A stretch of 64,000 nt of DNA from Paramecium octaurelia (Eukaryota; Ciliophora; Oligohymenophorea; Peniculida; Parameciidae): contig CAJJDP010000127.1 of NCBI GenBank assembly GCA_905182995.1, positions 59,095-123,094 of the forward strand, given 5' to 3'. The translations under genes and the position numbers were made by a program. Below are positions 49,626-62,452 of this stretch, piece after piece (within the stretch, counting starts at the first letter, position 1; every line of letters begins with the position of its first letter). The notes beneath the pieces are model-generated. The model had not been told where the DNA came from, did no database searches, and worked only from the letters and a program-made list of their open reading frames with translations.

Positions 49626-52004
49626 ATGAGTGCAGTCGAAGAAATAGAGAGATGCTTGTCTTAAGCAATTCAATTGAGAACTGTTACTGAAATAATAGCT
49701 ACAATTGGCACAAAGGTGCTCACTCTACAGAACTTTTAATTATTGATAAAGAAATTCAATAAGAACATAATCAATAAAGAAGTTGAAGAATATTATTACA
49801 AAATACTAACAGATTTTGATAGTCGAGTTGGGATTACCTAAGAAATCTTAGAAAAGTTAGTAGAGAATTTACCGAAACCTAAAAGAAGACAGGATGTTGT
49901 AATGAGTTTAATTGAAGGGATACAATCGAAGAAAGCCTCATTAGAAAGGATTTATAAGTTCTTTGATTATGATGGAGATGGCAAAATGCAATTAAATGAA
50001 ATGAAAGAACTCTTAGAATACATATATCCAGAAATTACAGAAGAAGATATCAAAATACTAATGAAAAATAATAATGAAGTTTAATTTTCTTTCGAAAATA
50101 TTAAAACTTTATTATCTTTTGAATAAAATATTAATGCCGAAATTGTAATTGTTAAAGATAAAAATGAACTAAGTGACAGTGATGAAGATGATTAATATTA
50201 TGATGAATATGGGATGTTTAAAGGAAATCAAGAAGAGTTTTTTGATGAATAGAGTTTTTCTTAAGATTCTCCTTTTTATGAATCGTTTATTAATTTCAAA
50301 AATCTATACTTCAAATTGAAAGAAAACAAAACAATTTTCGTTGATCCAGACTTCAAACCTGATGAAACAAGTTTAGGAAATGTTGGACCCAATTATTAAT
50401 GGAAAAGACTTACTGAGATCTGGAAAAATGCGTAAATCTTCTAAAAAGACCTATATCATTCCAATAATGAGTTAGGAGTTCATTCTTTGGTGTCACCAAG
50501 AGACATTAAATAAGGATCCCTTGGAGATTGCTATTTTTTATCCTCTTTAGGATCAATAGCTAGTAAACAGTAAAAGATATAAGTTAATTTTTAGTCCTGA
50601 TAAGATTTTTGATCTATTTTAGACTCCTATTCTAAATCCCTATGGCATATATGGAGTTTGGCTTTGCATCCAGGGAGTTTGGAAATTGATTACTCTAGAT
50701 GATTATGTTCCTGTCTATGATGATCAACCAGCATTTAGTGGGAGTGACTCTTAAGAAATGTGGGTTATATTACTAGAAAAGGCTTGGGCTAAGTTGTTTG
50801 GAAGTTATGCGAATATTGTTAGTGGTGATCCAAGGGAAGTAATAGCAAGTATTACAGGAGGACCCACTTGGTGTATCAGTAGTGACGAAAGCACTTTTAT
50901 TGAGAAATTGAAACAAATTATGAATTCATATCAAAATTATATCGTCTGTGCAGGAACATACTCAGATAAGCCAGAATCAGAAATGATGGGCTTAGTTCGT
51001 AATCATGCTTATTCGGTGTTGAACTTTCGAACTATTAAATTGCCAAGCAAAGAAGAAGTTTAACTCATATAATTGAAGAATCCATATGGGAATGATCAAG
51101 AATGGAATGGAGATTGGAGTGATAAAAGTCCTCTTTGGACTTAAGAGCTGAAAGATAATGTCTTACAGAATTAAGAAGAAGATGGAATATTCTTTATGTG
51201 TATTGAAGATTTTAGAAAGCATTTTGAAAATGCATACATAGGATTCTGTAATCCTTACTTTGAATTTGGCTAAATTACAATTTAATGTCAAAAAAGGAAA
51301 TCAGCATATATTTTAGTAAATATTAAAAAGGATGGAGAATATTACTTTTCTGCATATTAAAAATCATAAAGAATGTTTAGATAATAATCAAAAGACTTAT
51401 AACAATAATACGACTATTCGTAATTGCGTTTGATATTATCTAAAATGAATAAGAATAATTCCATTTAACCTTTAACATATAAGACTGACACAGATATGAG
51501 TTTTAATATTTATGGAAGATTGTAGAAAGGACAATATATTCTTCAACTTAAAGCTAATTGGATAATGGAAGGGTGGGATTAAAATGACGTTCCTTTAGCC
51601 TCATATGGAGAAGATACAACTGAAATGAAATTTTGTTAGAAAATATCAAATTTTCAATAAGCATCCATCTTATTTGAAGCAAAAGAAAAAAGAACAGAAG
51701 CTAAACCTCTGAATCCTTCTCATCCTGAACTTGTTGTATTGAAGAATAAATCTTAAGCATACGGGTATTATATTAAATAATTAGATATCCTTACCTTTAT
51801 TATTAAAATTTATCCAAAGAAAAGACATTCAGTTTCAATTTAGTATTTGAAGGAGAGATAAAACTAAAGAAACCTCATGCTGGTAATTTAGTGGAGATTG
51901 AACTTAAGCCAGGATAAGATAAGTTGATTGTCTACAAATTCTTGGTGAAAGGAACAAAAATGAAATATCAAGTTCACAAATTTAATTGTGCAACTGTGTA
52001 ATGA
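49626..52004 (+). CDS. Calpain-type cysteine protease with N-terminal EF-hand region
   Basis: A 777-aa protein with introns 50570-50594 (25 nt) and 51765-51784 (20 nt). The Ca2+-dependent protease core is complete: catalytic Cys in QGSLGDCYFLSSL near residue 300, His in MMGLVRNHAYSVL near 451 and Asn in KNPYGNDQEWNGDWSD near 475. C-terminal beta-sandwich (calpain C2-like) modules follow. Upstream is an EF-hand with a textbook loop, DYDGDGKMQLNE, near residue 115, and a weaker helix pair before it. Typical animal calpains carry their EF-hands at the C-terminus, so an N-terminal EF-hand pair is unusual. The acidic segment SDSDEDD separates the two parts. No signal peptide, so probably cytosolic. 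Confidence 0.93.
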
Positions 52005-52039
52005 ATATTATATATAATGTTAAATATTTTCATAATATA

Positions 52040-54421
52040 TCAAGCTTATTAGGAAAAGTACTTATTGATTAAGTTTTACAATGTATTAAATGATATCGGT
52101 TTTGGTATGAACTCTTTCATACCACATAGTCGTCCCTATTCAACATTTTCTTCTCCTGTGTAGGCTGAGTGCATGACGATGACTGAGTGGGCATTTACTT
52201 TTTTCAAGATTGTCACTATCTATAAATCAATTGAATCTTACCTCAGAAGAGGTTTGGAATCCATTTTTTCCTGGCATTTCTAAATCCATGAAGATTATAC
52301 GATAAGATTTGCAACATTATGAGTTTCTTATTCTTTCACTCACCTTTTCAATTGCCTAATCTCCATCATAGGCACTTTCTGAAGTAACATTGAAACTATT
52401 GAGTAATGCTATTAAGGCAATGTGATTAAAAGGTATATCATCAACAATCAGTACTTATGGACAGACACATTTCTTTAATGTATTCTTACTGGCTAATCTT
52501 AAGATAGTTTCTTCAGAGATATCTTCGTCAATTTTCATAAATTTATCCTCAACAAAGAAATTAATTGAGGTGTAGCATCCAGATTAACTTTTGATTATTA
52601 AATCACCATTAGTGCTTAGATATTTAACTATGCCTCTACTGACTTTCAAACCAATTCCTAATTTGTTTGAATAAAATTAATTATCATTTACTTTGTTGCT
52701 TGAGATCATATTTTGTTATTATTATTCAAATATATTCGACATAGTCTAATTCGATATTCCTTTTCCATTGTCCCACACTGTAAATTGATACAAGTTGTCT
52801 CTTTTTTTAACATTGACAACAATTCTTCCACCTTAAGGAGTAAATTTAATTGAATTGCTTATTAAATTAATTAACACTTAAGTTATTCTTTCTTTATCAT
52901 TTCTGATGACAATTAAACAATCAATTTCAATTATCATTTAAATATTCTTTTGTGCACATTCTTGTATAAAGTAATCTTTTAAGGTTTGGAATATGTCACC
53001 AACAGTAAATTCACATATGTTAAGTTTAAAATCTTGACATTCAATTTAAGCATAATCTAAAATGTCATTGATCTAATACAATAGACGATGACTAGTAACC
53101 ATAGCTGGATTTAGATAATCAATATTAATTTCATCATTCTTCAATTTGCTTTTTAGTGCCTGTAATAAGGAAAGAGTGCAATTAAGAGGTGTTCTTAATT
53201 CATGACTGAATGAATTCAAAAGTTATTATTGGAAAATAAATCTATTGGTTAATTGTTTTAATTGTTCTTTATTAGTGATGTTCTCCACAATAAATAAGAA
53301 GAAGGTTGATTTTAGATTGGATGGCATTCTAATTTCATAAATTTTGATTGAGATATATTTGTATTTGATAGAGGATTCCTGGTTAATCTGATATTTAACA
53401 ATGCAACAAGATTCAGAATTTATTGTTATGTTATCATTCATGTTCTTCATTTTAAACTCATTGATTATAGCTTACAAAGAGGGGTACATCATAGAGTCTC
53501 CCTTCTAAAAGCTGTAATTTAATTATTATCTATCAGAAGTCCAGAATTATTTCTTCAAAGAAGACGCCAATGAACCTGTGTAGCTGAAGTGCATTTCACT
53601 ATTTTATTTCATAGATTTCAAATGCAAAGGTCTCTTCCTGTCTTTTTCTTTCATTGGGACTTTGTTTTTTTGTGCTCTTAATTATAATAATAAAATTACA
53701 TTTTGAGTAAACTATCCAAAGATGAAGGAATTGTTGAAGGTTCCTTAATTTGCAAATATTGCAAAATTTTGGAATTATGTTTAATGATATTGAAGTATTC
53801 ATCAAGTATTACTAATCCTTCGGGGATATAATCGAAAAAGTCCTCAGTCATATTGGTCTTGGTCACTATTTCATCCACTCCTTGTGTGTGTTAGGCTTGG
53901 GGAGAAGAGATGGTCTGAAAGTGAACTTAGGTAGTGATGTCTTCTTTCTTCTGGGGTTTCTTGGATTTATGCAGATATAACAAATAATGGTTGAGGGGTT
54001 GCCATAAGAACATGAGAAGCATTTCTGAAACCAATAAGTTTGTGAATTCCCTAATGAGAAATCTGAGAACAGCATAGATTAGTGCACAATGGCTTAAGTA
54101 GTCAAAGAGTCCATTTTGTCTTTATAGATATAGCTGAATTTACATCATGTAAATTATTGCACTTTGCGCTGAAATAGTACTCCTTTCGTAAAATGCAATC
54201 TCATAATGTATTACTATAATTGTTTAAATTAGTAGGTGAATAATCAATTTCTACTTCCCAATATGATAAATCATGTAATAGTACACAAGTATTGAGACTG
54301 ATGCACATGAATTCAATCCTAATGCTATAGCATCCTTTTCATCTTGACTGCCTCTTTCTATAATATTCACAATGTTTTTCAATAATAACTACCCCATCAA
54401 TAAAATTATGCTGATATTCAT
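52040..54421 (-). CDS. Membrane hybrid histidine kinase 2 with PAS-like and receiver domains
   Basis: A 778-aa model with introns 53677-53699 (23 nt) and 52220-52241 (22 nt). The N-terminal region has hydrophobic helices (ISIILLMGQLLL, SVSILVYYYMIY). A PAS-like segment follows (FFDYIPEGLVILDEYFNIIK). The kinase has the H-box FSHELRTPLN near residue 398, N-box LINLISNSIKFTPQG, G1 DNGKGI and a shortened G2, KLGIGLKVS. The receiver has LIVDD near 650, phospho-acceptor FMDLEMPGKNG near 704 and the lysine in IPKP near 757. It shares its plan with the kinase at 31354-33865. The first ATG is only 11 bases from the start of the divergent gene at 54433; an internal ATG 24 bases downstream (54397) is an alternative start. 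Confidence 0.92.
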
Positions 54422-54432
54422 TTTTATTTATA

Positions 54433-55194
54433 ATGAAATAATTGTCTCAGACTTCTCAATCATACAAAGCCAAACAAAAAAGTGAACCCTCACTCCTGCC
54501 TAACATAGATATTCTTAAAGAGAACGTCAAATCAAGTTTTGCACTTGGACATCTCAGAGGTCTCTTGACTTATAAGTAGGGTCGAGAATTACCAAAAACT
54601 GAAATACAAGTGAGAAGAGATCAAACTTTTGGTAAAGCCAACAAAAAATCAAAAAATAAAAGACTTACCTTTCTAAAATTTGGATTTAGAACTCATGAAA
54701 AGAAGAATAATTACTATCTTTAACCTCTGATTTAAAAAGTAAAGGATGCTTTTGGTGAAGTTGCCAATGATGGTTCAATGGGAGTTGTAGATCTATGGAG
54801 TGATCGAAATGTGAATAGATTGATGGATGCAATCTAGATGACAAGGGATAACTTAATTGTAAGAAAATTGGGTAAAGAACTCAATGAGGAAGAACATTTT
54901 TTACTGACAAGAATGGAAGAAAAAAAAATGAGAGACAGGATTTTTATGGAATCCTTGAAACTGCAATTTTAGGAGACTGACACATTCTCGCTTAAGTTTT
55001 AGTTATCAGACAAAGACAAAAAGATTGTGTAAAGAGTTGCACAACCAACAATTTCAAGCAATCTTAGATACAACAATCCCAATGAAAACATTCAAACAAT
55101 AGTGGAAAGCATCGATCAATTACATCAGGAAAATCTAGAAATCTACACAGATCTGTATAAATAGATTAAATCCATTCAGAAACATATTAAGTGA
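54433..55194 (+). CDS. Charged helical protein of unknown function
   Basis: A 253-aa single-exon gene. It is basic at the N-terminus (RRDQTFGKANKKSKNKRLTF), with a central DLWSDRNVNRLMDAI and a helical, charged C-terminal half (GKELNEEEHFLLTRMEEKKM, then SIDQLHQENLEIYTDLYKQI). No domain recognised. It is divergent from the histidine kinase gene, with almost no spacer. Confidence 0.7.
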
Positions 55195-55369
55195 GTCATC
55201 CTATGAGCATTACTAATCCTATGATTAATTAATCTGTCTGTTTATGTTATTATATTTAATTAATGATAAGAAATTTGTTGACATTTTTATATTCTAGGAT
55301 TACTTAACAATTGCATCATATGTATATATATTAATCAAAATATGTATACAGTATGCGACTACATGAAAT

Positions 55370-56437
55370 TCACGAAGAGAGTAGTCGATTTATATAGTTG
55401 TTTTCGTTTTTATAGATTCGATCATGTTCTCGTTTTATTTAGTATAATTGTTATTTCAGATCAGTTTTGCAATTGTCAATCTTTTTAGCATTCTCTTCAC
55501 AAAACCATTTAGCATCTTGGAGTCTAATCTGAAATTGCTCCTTCAGATCTTCTTCTGGTTCTGTTTTGAACACTCGCTTCTCGAATTATAAAATTGCTTC
55601 ATTCTAGGATTTCAATTACTTAAAGGCTGCATCTCTATATTTCTACTCATGTAAATGTCGTTTAAATGTCTTCTCTGCCTTCTTCATCTTGTCTTGCATT
55701 GATGGTTACTTCTTCTCCAACATATGTTCTCGAATAACAACCCAATCATCACTACTTTGATATGGTTACAACTTGGTTTTGAGTTTCCATCCCACTCCAT
55801 TGGGTTCCAATTCCTGATTCTATTGGATTCTCTGATATTTCTTCAATAACTGTTCCATGTACTTTTTCAATTAATTAGGTGTTAATTTATCCTTCATCTA
55901 AAACAAGAGTCTCGTTTCCTTAATTTCCTGATTGGATCTGTTCATCCTCTTCATTGAATCTTTACTGTTTATTAAGCAAAATTTGCAATAATCGGGTAAT
56001 CCTTATTCTTATTGCATTTTTATCAGTTCTTCTTTTATTTCTATATATTTGCTATCAGTCTGCCATCTGGTGATGTTGAGTTCAGAAGGATTATCTATTT
56101 TTTTCAGTAAAGCTTGAATGTCACGATTACGTTATCTATCCTCATTTTTGATTCTCGATATACTCGATACAATATCCTCACAAGTGTGGCTTACTTCATT
56201 GATAATGTTCGAAAATTGCGAGTTCACAAATCGAGTACGAAAAGTGTCTGAGTGTTCTTAAAATTTAGTTTCTAGTGATTTATAAGGCTTAAGTTTTTTT
56301 TTGACAGTAATCTCTCTACTTCTTCCTTTGACAATATTACATTTATTTTCAATTTGATCTTTGAGCCTTTTAAAGGACCTCAAACGACATTCATCTTTTT
56401 TTCTAAAATACTCAGCATCCTAATATTATTATTACAT
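55370..56437 (-). CDS. Coiled-coil protein of unknown function
   Basis: A 355-aa single-exon frame, convergent with the gene at 54433-55194 and separated from it by 175 AT-rich bases. It starts MQQQYQDAEYFRKKDE. Nearly the whole product is charged helix (FKRLKDQIENK, KDKLTPNQLKKYMEQLLKK, KEQFQIRLQDAKWFCEENAK), with one CKFC pair that is too isolated to call a zinc finger. The pattern fits ciliary or cytoskeletal coiled-coil proteins, by inference only. Confidence 0.72.
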
Positions 56438-56735
56438 TTTTTATACAATAATATATATAAGTTTCTAATTAAGAATTCTTCAGATTGCAATACTATTTTC
56501 CAATAACAATTTTTAACAATCACAAATGGGGTAATTCAATCAAATTTCTTAACATAATTCAAACACTGTATTTTGTTGAATAGCATGATTTAGAATAAGC
56601 ATTTGAATTACGATTGTAGATATTAATTTTATGAAGAATAGTCGTTTTATTTTAAATATTTATATGTTAAATGTGGAGTAGATGCAATGAATATAAGAGA
56701 AAACTAGTTGAATTAGTTTATAATCTATTATAAAT

Positions 56736-57120
56736 TCAAATTTATAATTGACGCTTGAAACGCTCTTTGATGAACTGTGTCTCTTTCTCTAAATTAGCTG
56801 CTAGTTTGTTAGATGTTTCAACAATCTATTCGATGTTACAGTTAAAAATTATACTCGATTATATGTTAAGTCTGTCTCTTCTATCATCTTATTGTAATTA
56901 GCCAATTTGGATTCTTTGTCTTTCAAAATAGCAACTCTCAAGTCTAATTCCATTTGCATCTTCCTGATTTATGCATCAAATGCTTGGAAATCAGTTTTCT
57001 CTTTTTGATATTCTTGCAAGAGCTCATCTCGTTCTCTCTTCATGCTTTCGATGGCTTGAGTATTTTAAGAAATAGAGTCATACCATTTTGTAGGTTCTAA
57101 AAAGCTAATTCATCATCCAT
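56736..57120 (-). CDS. SSNA1/DIP13-like microtubule-associated coiled-coil protein
   Basis: A 108-aa protein with introns 57055-57083 (29 nt) and 56826-56854 (29 nt). One continuous coiled coil begins LAFQNLQNAIESMKRERDEL and includes IEETDLTYNRIVETSNKLAA, then NLEKE. SSNA1 (NA14, DIP13 in Chlamydomonas) has the equivalent segment with [20 protein letters not shown] and the same total length of about 110-120 residues. These proteins assemble on basal bodies and axonemal microtubules and promote microtubule branching. The family call rests on that segment plus length. A role at Paramecium basal bodies is inferred. Confidence 0.82.
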
Positions 57121-57163
57121 AGTAAAACAAAAAAAATTAAATTAAACAAAAATTAGAGTAAAG

Positions 57164-57488
57164 TCATTATAATAATTCTTAGTAATTCCTTTCTAATCTA
57201 TTGGACAAATCACTTTTGTTTTAGAAGGCTTAAGATATTTATTTAGCTTTCAGAATGCCCTTTTATGCCAATTCAGAATTACATTCTAAGGCTTACATAA
57301 TACCCCAATTCATGAGTATTTGTGCAGCTTTGAGTGACTCCTATTTAACACATTGAAAGGCATTATGGAAGTATTTTTATGCTTGTTTGTAATCGTTTGT
57401 GTGTGCATACAAGATACCAAGTAAATTATAGACTGGAGATAATTGTGTTTTAAATTCTGAGTTGATGGTACAAGATTCTTTATTGTTA

Positions 57489-57520
<32 letters not shown>

Positions 57521-58452
57521 GTTATTATTACTATTATTATTGTTATTATTGTTGTTCATTTCATAAATTTGAATAGATTGTTCAGCAAATTAAAATGAGG
57601 CATCATAATCTTTACGGAGATAGGCTAATTCAGCTAAGATGAAATAGGTATCAGCAATACGTTCATCCTCTTCTGGGAGATAATCTCTATAGATAGCTAA
57701 GCTTTCATAACACAATTTACTGGCTGTATCGGGATTTTCTTAAATTATTGCAGATAATTACTCATCCATCCATTTAATCTTGATAGCTATGTAAGAACAT
57801 AGGCAATGTCAAGACGCCAATTAAGTTATTCGTAATGTAATAATGCATCATAAAAGTATTGTTAACATTTCTAAAAGTTTTTTGAAATGAAACAAACTTT
57901 AGCTGCCTCGATTAATAGTTTGCCCTTAAAAGTTGGCTCATTTATATCAAACTTGGTTAAGCAATTTTCATAATATAAAATTGCATGCTAATAATCACCT
58001 TGGAGTTTCATGGCATTTCCCAAGATGTATAAAGAACGGAGGGCCAACACAGTGTATTTGTATAGAAATTATTTCTTGCTGACATTCTTAATTAAGAGTA
58101 ATCGGATTTGCTCAAAGAGTGCTTTCAAAGCAATAACGACACTAGAGGAGTTATCGCAATTCAAACCTCGTTCTACGGAGTCGAGATTATTGGTGATGTA
58201 CTCGATATTCCATGGTTCTTCATCACTGTAGAATGATTGATGAGAGAAATCCGATTCGCTTTGAGAGTGCTAATGCTAAGTTAATTGAGCCAGCGTATTA
58301 AGGGGACCTTGAATCTTCTTAGAAAAAGATTGATCAAGAAAAGCGCCGTTCTCCCGCTCCGAGTATGTGATTAGTCCATCCAACTCAGTTCTACCAGTAA
58401 TGGGAACTAATTGTTTTTCGTCTCGAGACATTCTGTCTATCTATTTTGACAT
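57164..58452 (-). CDS. TPR-like protein with a polyasparagine tract
   Basis: A 422-aa protein with one intron, 57779-57798 (20 nt). It starts at 58452 (MSKQIDRMSRDEK); a second in-frame Met lies seven codons later. Helical repeats of TPR type run through the protein, e.g. YKYTVLALRSLYILGNAMKL, YQHAILYYENCLTKF, CYESLAIYRDYLPEEDERIA and LGILYAHTNDYKQAQKYFHN. Near residue 300 a run of about 25 Asn (AAT/AAC, one Ser) is inserted in a loop. It lies 43 bases from the SSNA1-like gene, in the same orientation. Function unknown; similar to TPR scaffolds of the tetratricopeptide NB-ARC/kinesin-light-chain style. Confidence 0.82.
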
Positions 58453-58637
58453 TGTGAGGCCTTACTTCACTACTTAGTGTCTTCAGCTCTACGATATGTC
58501 CTGATAATACTTTTTCCCTTATCTTGCGTAATACATCTATCAATTATTCATCTCTTAACAAAGTCTCTCTATCCACTCGTTCGAATATACGAGACATTCA
58601 ATAAATTAAATTTAATATCTATAAATTTGTATTTTCA

Positions 58638-60058
58638 TCACTCCTTCCTTTTACCCTATCCAAATTTCGTAATCTTGAAGAACCCCCAAACCACAACCAT
58701 CACAATCTGTGCCACCCATCCAAGATCATTCATTGTTTTCAACACTCTATCCCATTTCAGCAATCCAATGGGAGTGGCAGTTGAATTAACAGCCAATTGA
58801 CCATAAATGGCGCAAATGATTTTCTGAATTGGAATCGGGATGCTTTCGACATAATTATAAGAATTTACAATTTAAATTTATCCTTTGCTCTATAAACCTA
58901 CTTCGTGATCTCATTGAAAATTGCCCATTCAATAAAAAACACATAGTACGCAATAAAGAACCCATGCCTACATAATATAATATAATACCAGTATGCACTC
59001 AAAACAAAAGTGAGGAGCAGAGCTGATTTGTGTTACTTGTATCTATCATAAAAACAAGTTTGCAACCATGCTTAAACACTTGAATTCCAATGCTTTGTTC
59101 TTTTTATAGGCGAAAACTCAATCTCAAATTTGTAATTGGCCAAACGATAATTAGAAAACTCTATTGTTACTTATTTATATTGTACCTTGTCCATCAAATG
59201 TAATTCCTCCTGCGTCCATTGAAGCCTAAGAGAAGTTAAATGCAAGAAAGTATTTGAATCTCTCACAACATGAAATCAATTGGCAAACCAAATGACGAGT
59301 CAAAAGGGAATGATCTTCCCATTACTGAGTGCCAAAATAGGCGAAACTGAACTTAGGTCTTATGAGTTGATCAGCTAATCATAGCGGGTCAATTAGGTAC
59401 CTGCCACAAATAGAAGAGCCTTAAATAGGGATATGAAAGCCATTTTAAAACTGTAACCCATGTTGGCATAGACTCCCTTCAGATTGATGAAATCAATGTA
59501 GGCTGTAAAGGGAACTGTGCCAACGATGATGTTTGGAAAATAGAACACATAACTGATGTAATCGAGAAATGTGAAGGATATTCCATCTTAAGCAGCAACT
59601 CCCACGTATACGAATCGACATGTCAACATCATCTGCACTACGTTAAATCCCATCTTCCAAGACGAGTCTGCGTTCTACTGATAGTTTGCCATTAACCATG
59701 ATGCGGTCGTAATGTAAGTAGCCTAAAACGAGAAAGCTGATTGATGCAATGGGGATGAATGGTCTCCTCAGCAACCTCATAAAATATATGACAAGTGTCT
59801 ATGCCATAACCAACTCTATCCATTAAGCTCCCAAGTACAACATAAAGAAGAGTCCCCAAAAAAATGTGTAAGATTTTCGTATGATGGGACTTTTCATGTA
59901 TCGTAGTATAATCCCCAATGGAAAAACAAGCAACTTTAAACATACACTCAAATCATTACAAAATGCACAAGCAACTTAAATTGGTCAGCCTGAACTCCAA
60001 CTACATTTAGTCGATTTATGTGCATAGCAATCTCGTCAAATAATCCAACTATGGTCAT
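58638..60058 (-). CDS. MBOAT-family membrane O-acyltransferase
   Basis: A 424-aa multi-pass enzyme with six introns: 59934-59959 (26 nt) and further introns of 22, 26, 25, 21 and 26 nt. The key splice joins SAYW to HGFFIAYYVFF and so restores the invariant MBOAT histidine (SAYWHG); it removes 21 nt. The second conserved block is KHWNSSVQAWLQTCFYDRY, with the catalytic Asn. The region FNVVQMMLTCRFVYVGVA matches the family's QM-R core. Size and motifs fit lysophospholipid acyltransferases (LPCAT3/MBOAT1/2 type), which re-acylate phospholipids in the ER membrane. Substrate cannot be told from sequence. Summed intron lengths keep one frame. Confidence 0.9.
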
Positions 60059-60271
60059 AAATTAATTATTTTATATTCAAATAACTCAGCTATTCATTCT
60101 AATCATCCAAATTTCCTCCATCTTTATTCAGAGTCTACAAATTTATAACCATCTTGACTCTCATGATCCCTCCAGCAAACTCTCAAATCCTATAAAGTGA
60201 TTACCGTTTTGAGTGATACGAATTATCGATTGATTACTTTTAATTAGCATAATCGACTTTGTATTTAATTA

Positions 60272-62424
60272 ATGAAAACATAATTCACTCATATACCCTT
60301 ATTTCTCAAAGACAAGGATATCACTGATAGCGATCAAACTCTCATGTTACGCAACAAGAATATCAATACGTGGCCCAACGAAATTCCCACTCAATTGCTT
60401 ATCCTTGATCTGAGTGGGAATAGATTTCAGACCATCCCATATCAAGTCAATTTAATTTAGCAACTCCAAAAACTCATATTGCGAGATAATACGATTGACA
60501 ACATAGAAACATCTCTGAATCTGCCTTAACTCTTGTACTTAGATCTTAGTTATAATTACATAAGTAATTCTCATTTAACTATTAAGGAAAGGTGCCTTCC
60601 AGCCTAATTAGGTTGAATTCCTTGCATCATTTAAACCTTAATTCCAATTTGATTGATGAATTGCCTCGTCAACTCTTTGATTTACAGTTGTTCTTCTTAG
60701 GTATTGCTAAAAATGCCTTCACTATGATTCCTTAAGATATTTGTAAGGCCATCAAAAAACTAGAGTAATTTGAACTAGATTGGTTAAATTATTGTAATCT
60801 CTCCTACTTTATGGATGAATAAACATGCAAAAAATTAATGGCTGTATTTGCTCAGGATTGTACTTTTTCGCAATTCTACGAATACTTTATGAACTCCTAA
60901 TTCTCTTACAATTTGGAAAAGATAATCAACAATCACTCATTGGGTATCCTGAAACTATCTTTTGAATTTTAAATTGAAGTTTCAATGAAAAGTTTAATTT
61001 TTGTTGTTTCTTAACCAGGAACTAAAGAGAACATTAAATTTATAGATTACTTAATAGACCTCCTAAATTAGAATGATTCCCAGCTATTAAATGTTATATA
61101 TATATTAAGTGCAAGAACAAATTAAACTTTTATCATCTAAATTTTATCCAAGTACACAATCAATTTACATTATCCCATCAAATTCGACCTGATCTGTAAT
61201 CACAAGATCTTGATTATCAAAGGTTAAACACCTTATACTACACTCTTGCAGCACAGTCACAATATTGATGCCATCATGGAATTTCAGACGCAAAAAGGCT
61301 TTAATCCTAAGATTAAGCATTAAGGCGAAAACTGTTTGCATATAGCAGTCAGATTAAATGCATATGAAGGAGTTAAGTGGGCATTGAAACATTGCAATGT
61401 CGATTAAAGTGACAGCATTCATAAAAACACTCCTTTGCATATCCTCTTTCAAAGATAACAGTCAGTTGACATCTTTTATTTGTTAGAAAATTACCGACCT
61501 AACCCTTTTATCGTCAATCGCTACAACAAAATCCCCCGTTACTATTAGACTTAAATGATTCAGTTAAGATTTGTCAAATTATATTTAAAATACGAGAAAT
61601 GCTACCTGAGATTTCACTTCTTAACATACAACTCAAATAAATTTCACGGAATGATTACTTTAGGAAGCAGATCAAATGCTAGATAAGAGAGTGAAATCTC
61701 AGCAGTAAATACAACTGATGCGAGTATTTTGAGTGGAGAATAATTACTTGAGTATCTCCTGAGTGAGATTTTAAAAATACTGAGGTCATCAAAATAGATT
61801 CCCTTAGTTATTGATAAGATTAATCTACTCATAGACACCTCCTAAGATTTACATGCAAAGATGTGCATATAATAAATACTGTATCTTTTGAATTGCAAAG
61901 CTAAGTATGGTTGGAATTATAAATCTACATTTTTGCCTTAACTCATAACCCAAATTAATTTGTTATTCAAGAATAGATTCTACTTAGAAAAAAGATTTTT
62001 TTTTTCCCATGATCTTAAGTAATTGATATTGGAAAACAAAAAACAAATATTAAATCAGAATACTATTGCTTAGACTAAGATCGAATAAGAACATATGGTT
62101 AACTTATCTTAAAAGCTTAAATTCAACATCTCTAATGTAATTGACAATCAAACTAATTCAAGATTTCATGAATAATATGTTATTAATTACATCAACATTG
62201 CTTATCTATGCAAAAATAGGAAGATGATAAGAAAGGATAATATTAACATCTTAAATCAGTTTGAAGAATTATAGATCAGAAAAGATAGTTCTGCTGAGGA
62301 ATTGATAGACCTCCCAGAGAGTCCACGTAACACTCTTCTTGAGAAGATGAAACACGCTCCTGTGGTGAAAGCCAAATTCAAAGATTTTCCAAATATTAGA
62401 TCAAAGTCCTAGATAGATATGTGA
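60272..62424 (+). CDS. Leucine-rich-repeat and ankyrin-repeat protein 2
   Basis: A 709-aa protein with one intron, 60564-60586 (23 nt, AAG acceptor). LRRs: LLILDLSGNRFQTIPYQVNL, LQKLILRDNTIDNIETSL, LLYLDLSYNYI and LHHLNLNSNLIDELPRQL. A conserved spacer (FELDWLNYC) is shared with the LRR-ankyrin gene at 44181. Ankyrin-like repeats follow (GENCLHIAVRLNAYEGVKWA, then HKNTPLHILFQRQQSVDIFY). The C-terminal half is helical without known domains. The first ATG of the frame was taken; a short upstream frame near 60158 could be another exon but was not needed. Its stop lies 28 bases from the convergent kinase stop. Confidence 0.87.
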
Positions 62425-62452
62425 ATAATTAACTAATAATTAATAACTAATA

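Noticed and set aside
53944..53981. A 38-nt intron joining a start at 54114 to the second histidine kinase
   Set aside because: The kinase frame is already open upstream to 54421 with plausible membrane helices, so the long intron and the Cys-rich alternative first exon are not needed.
58477..58800. A 107-codon plus-strand frame
   Set aside because: It is antisense to the 3' part of the MBOAT gene, whose conserved motifs and introns fix the true strand.
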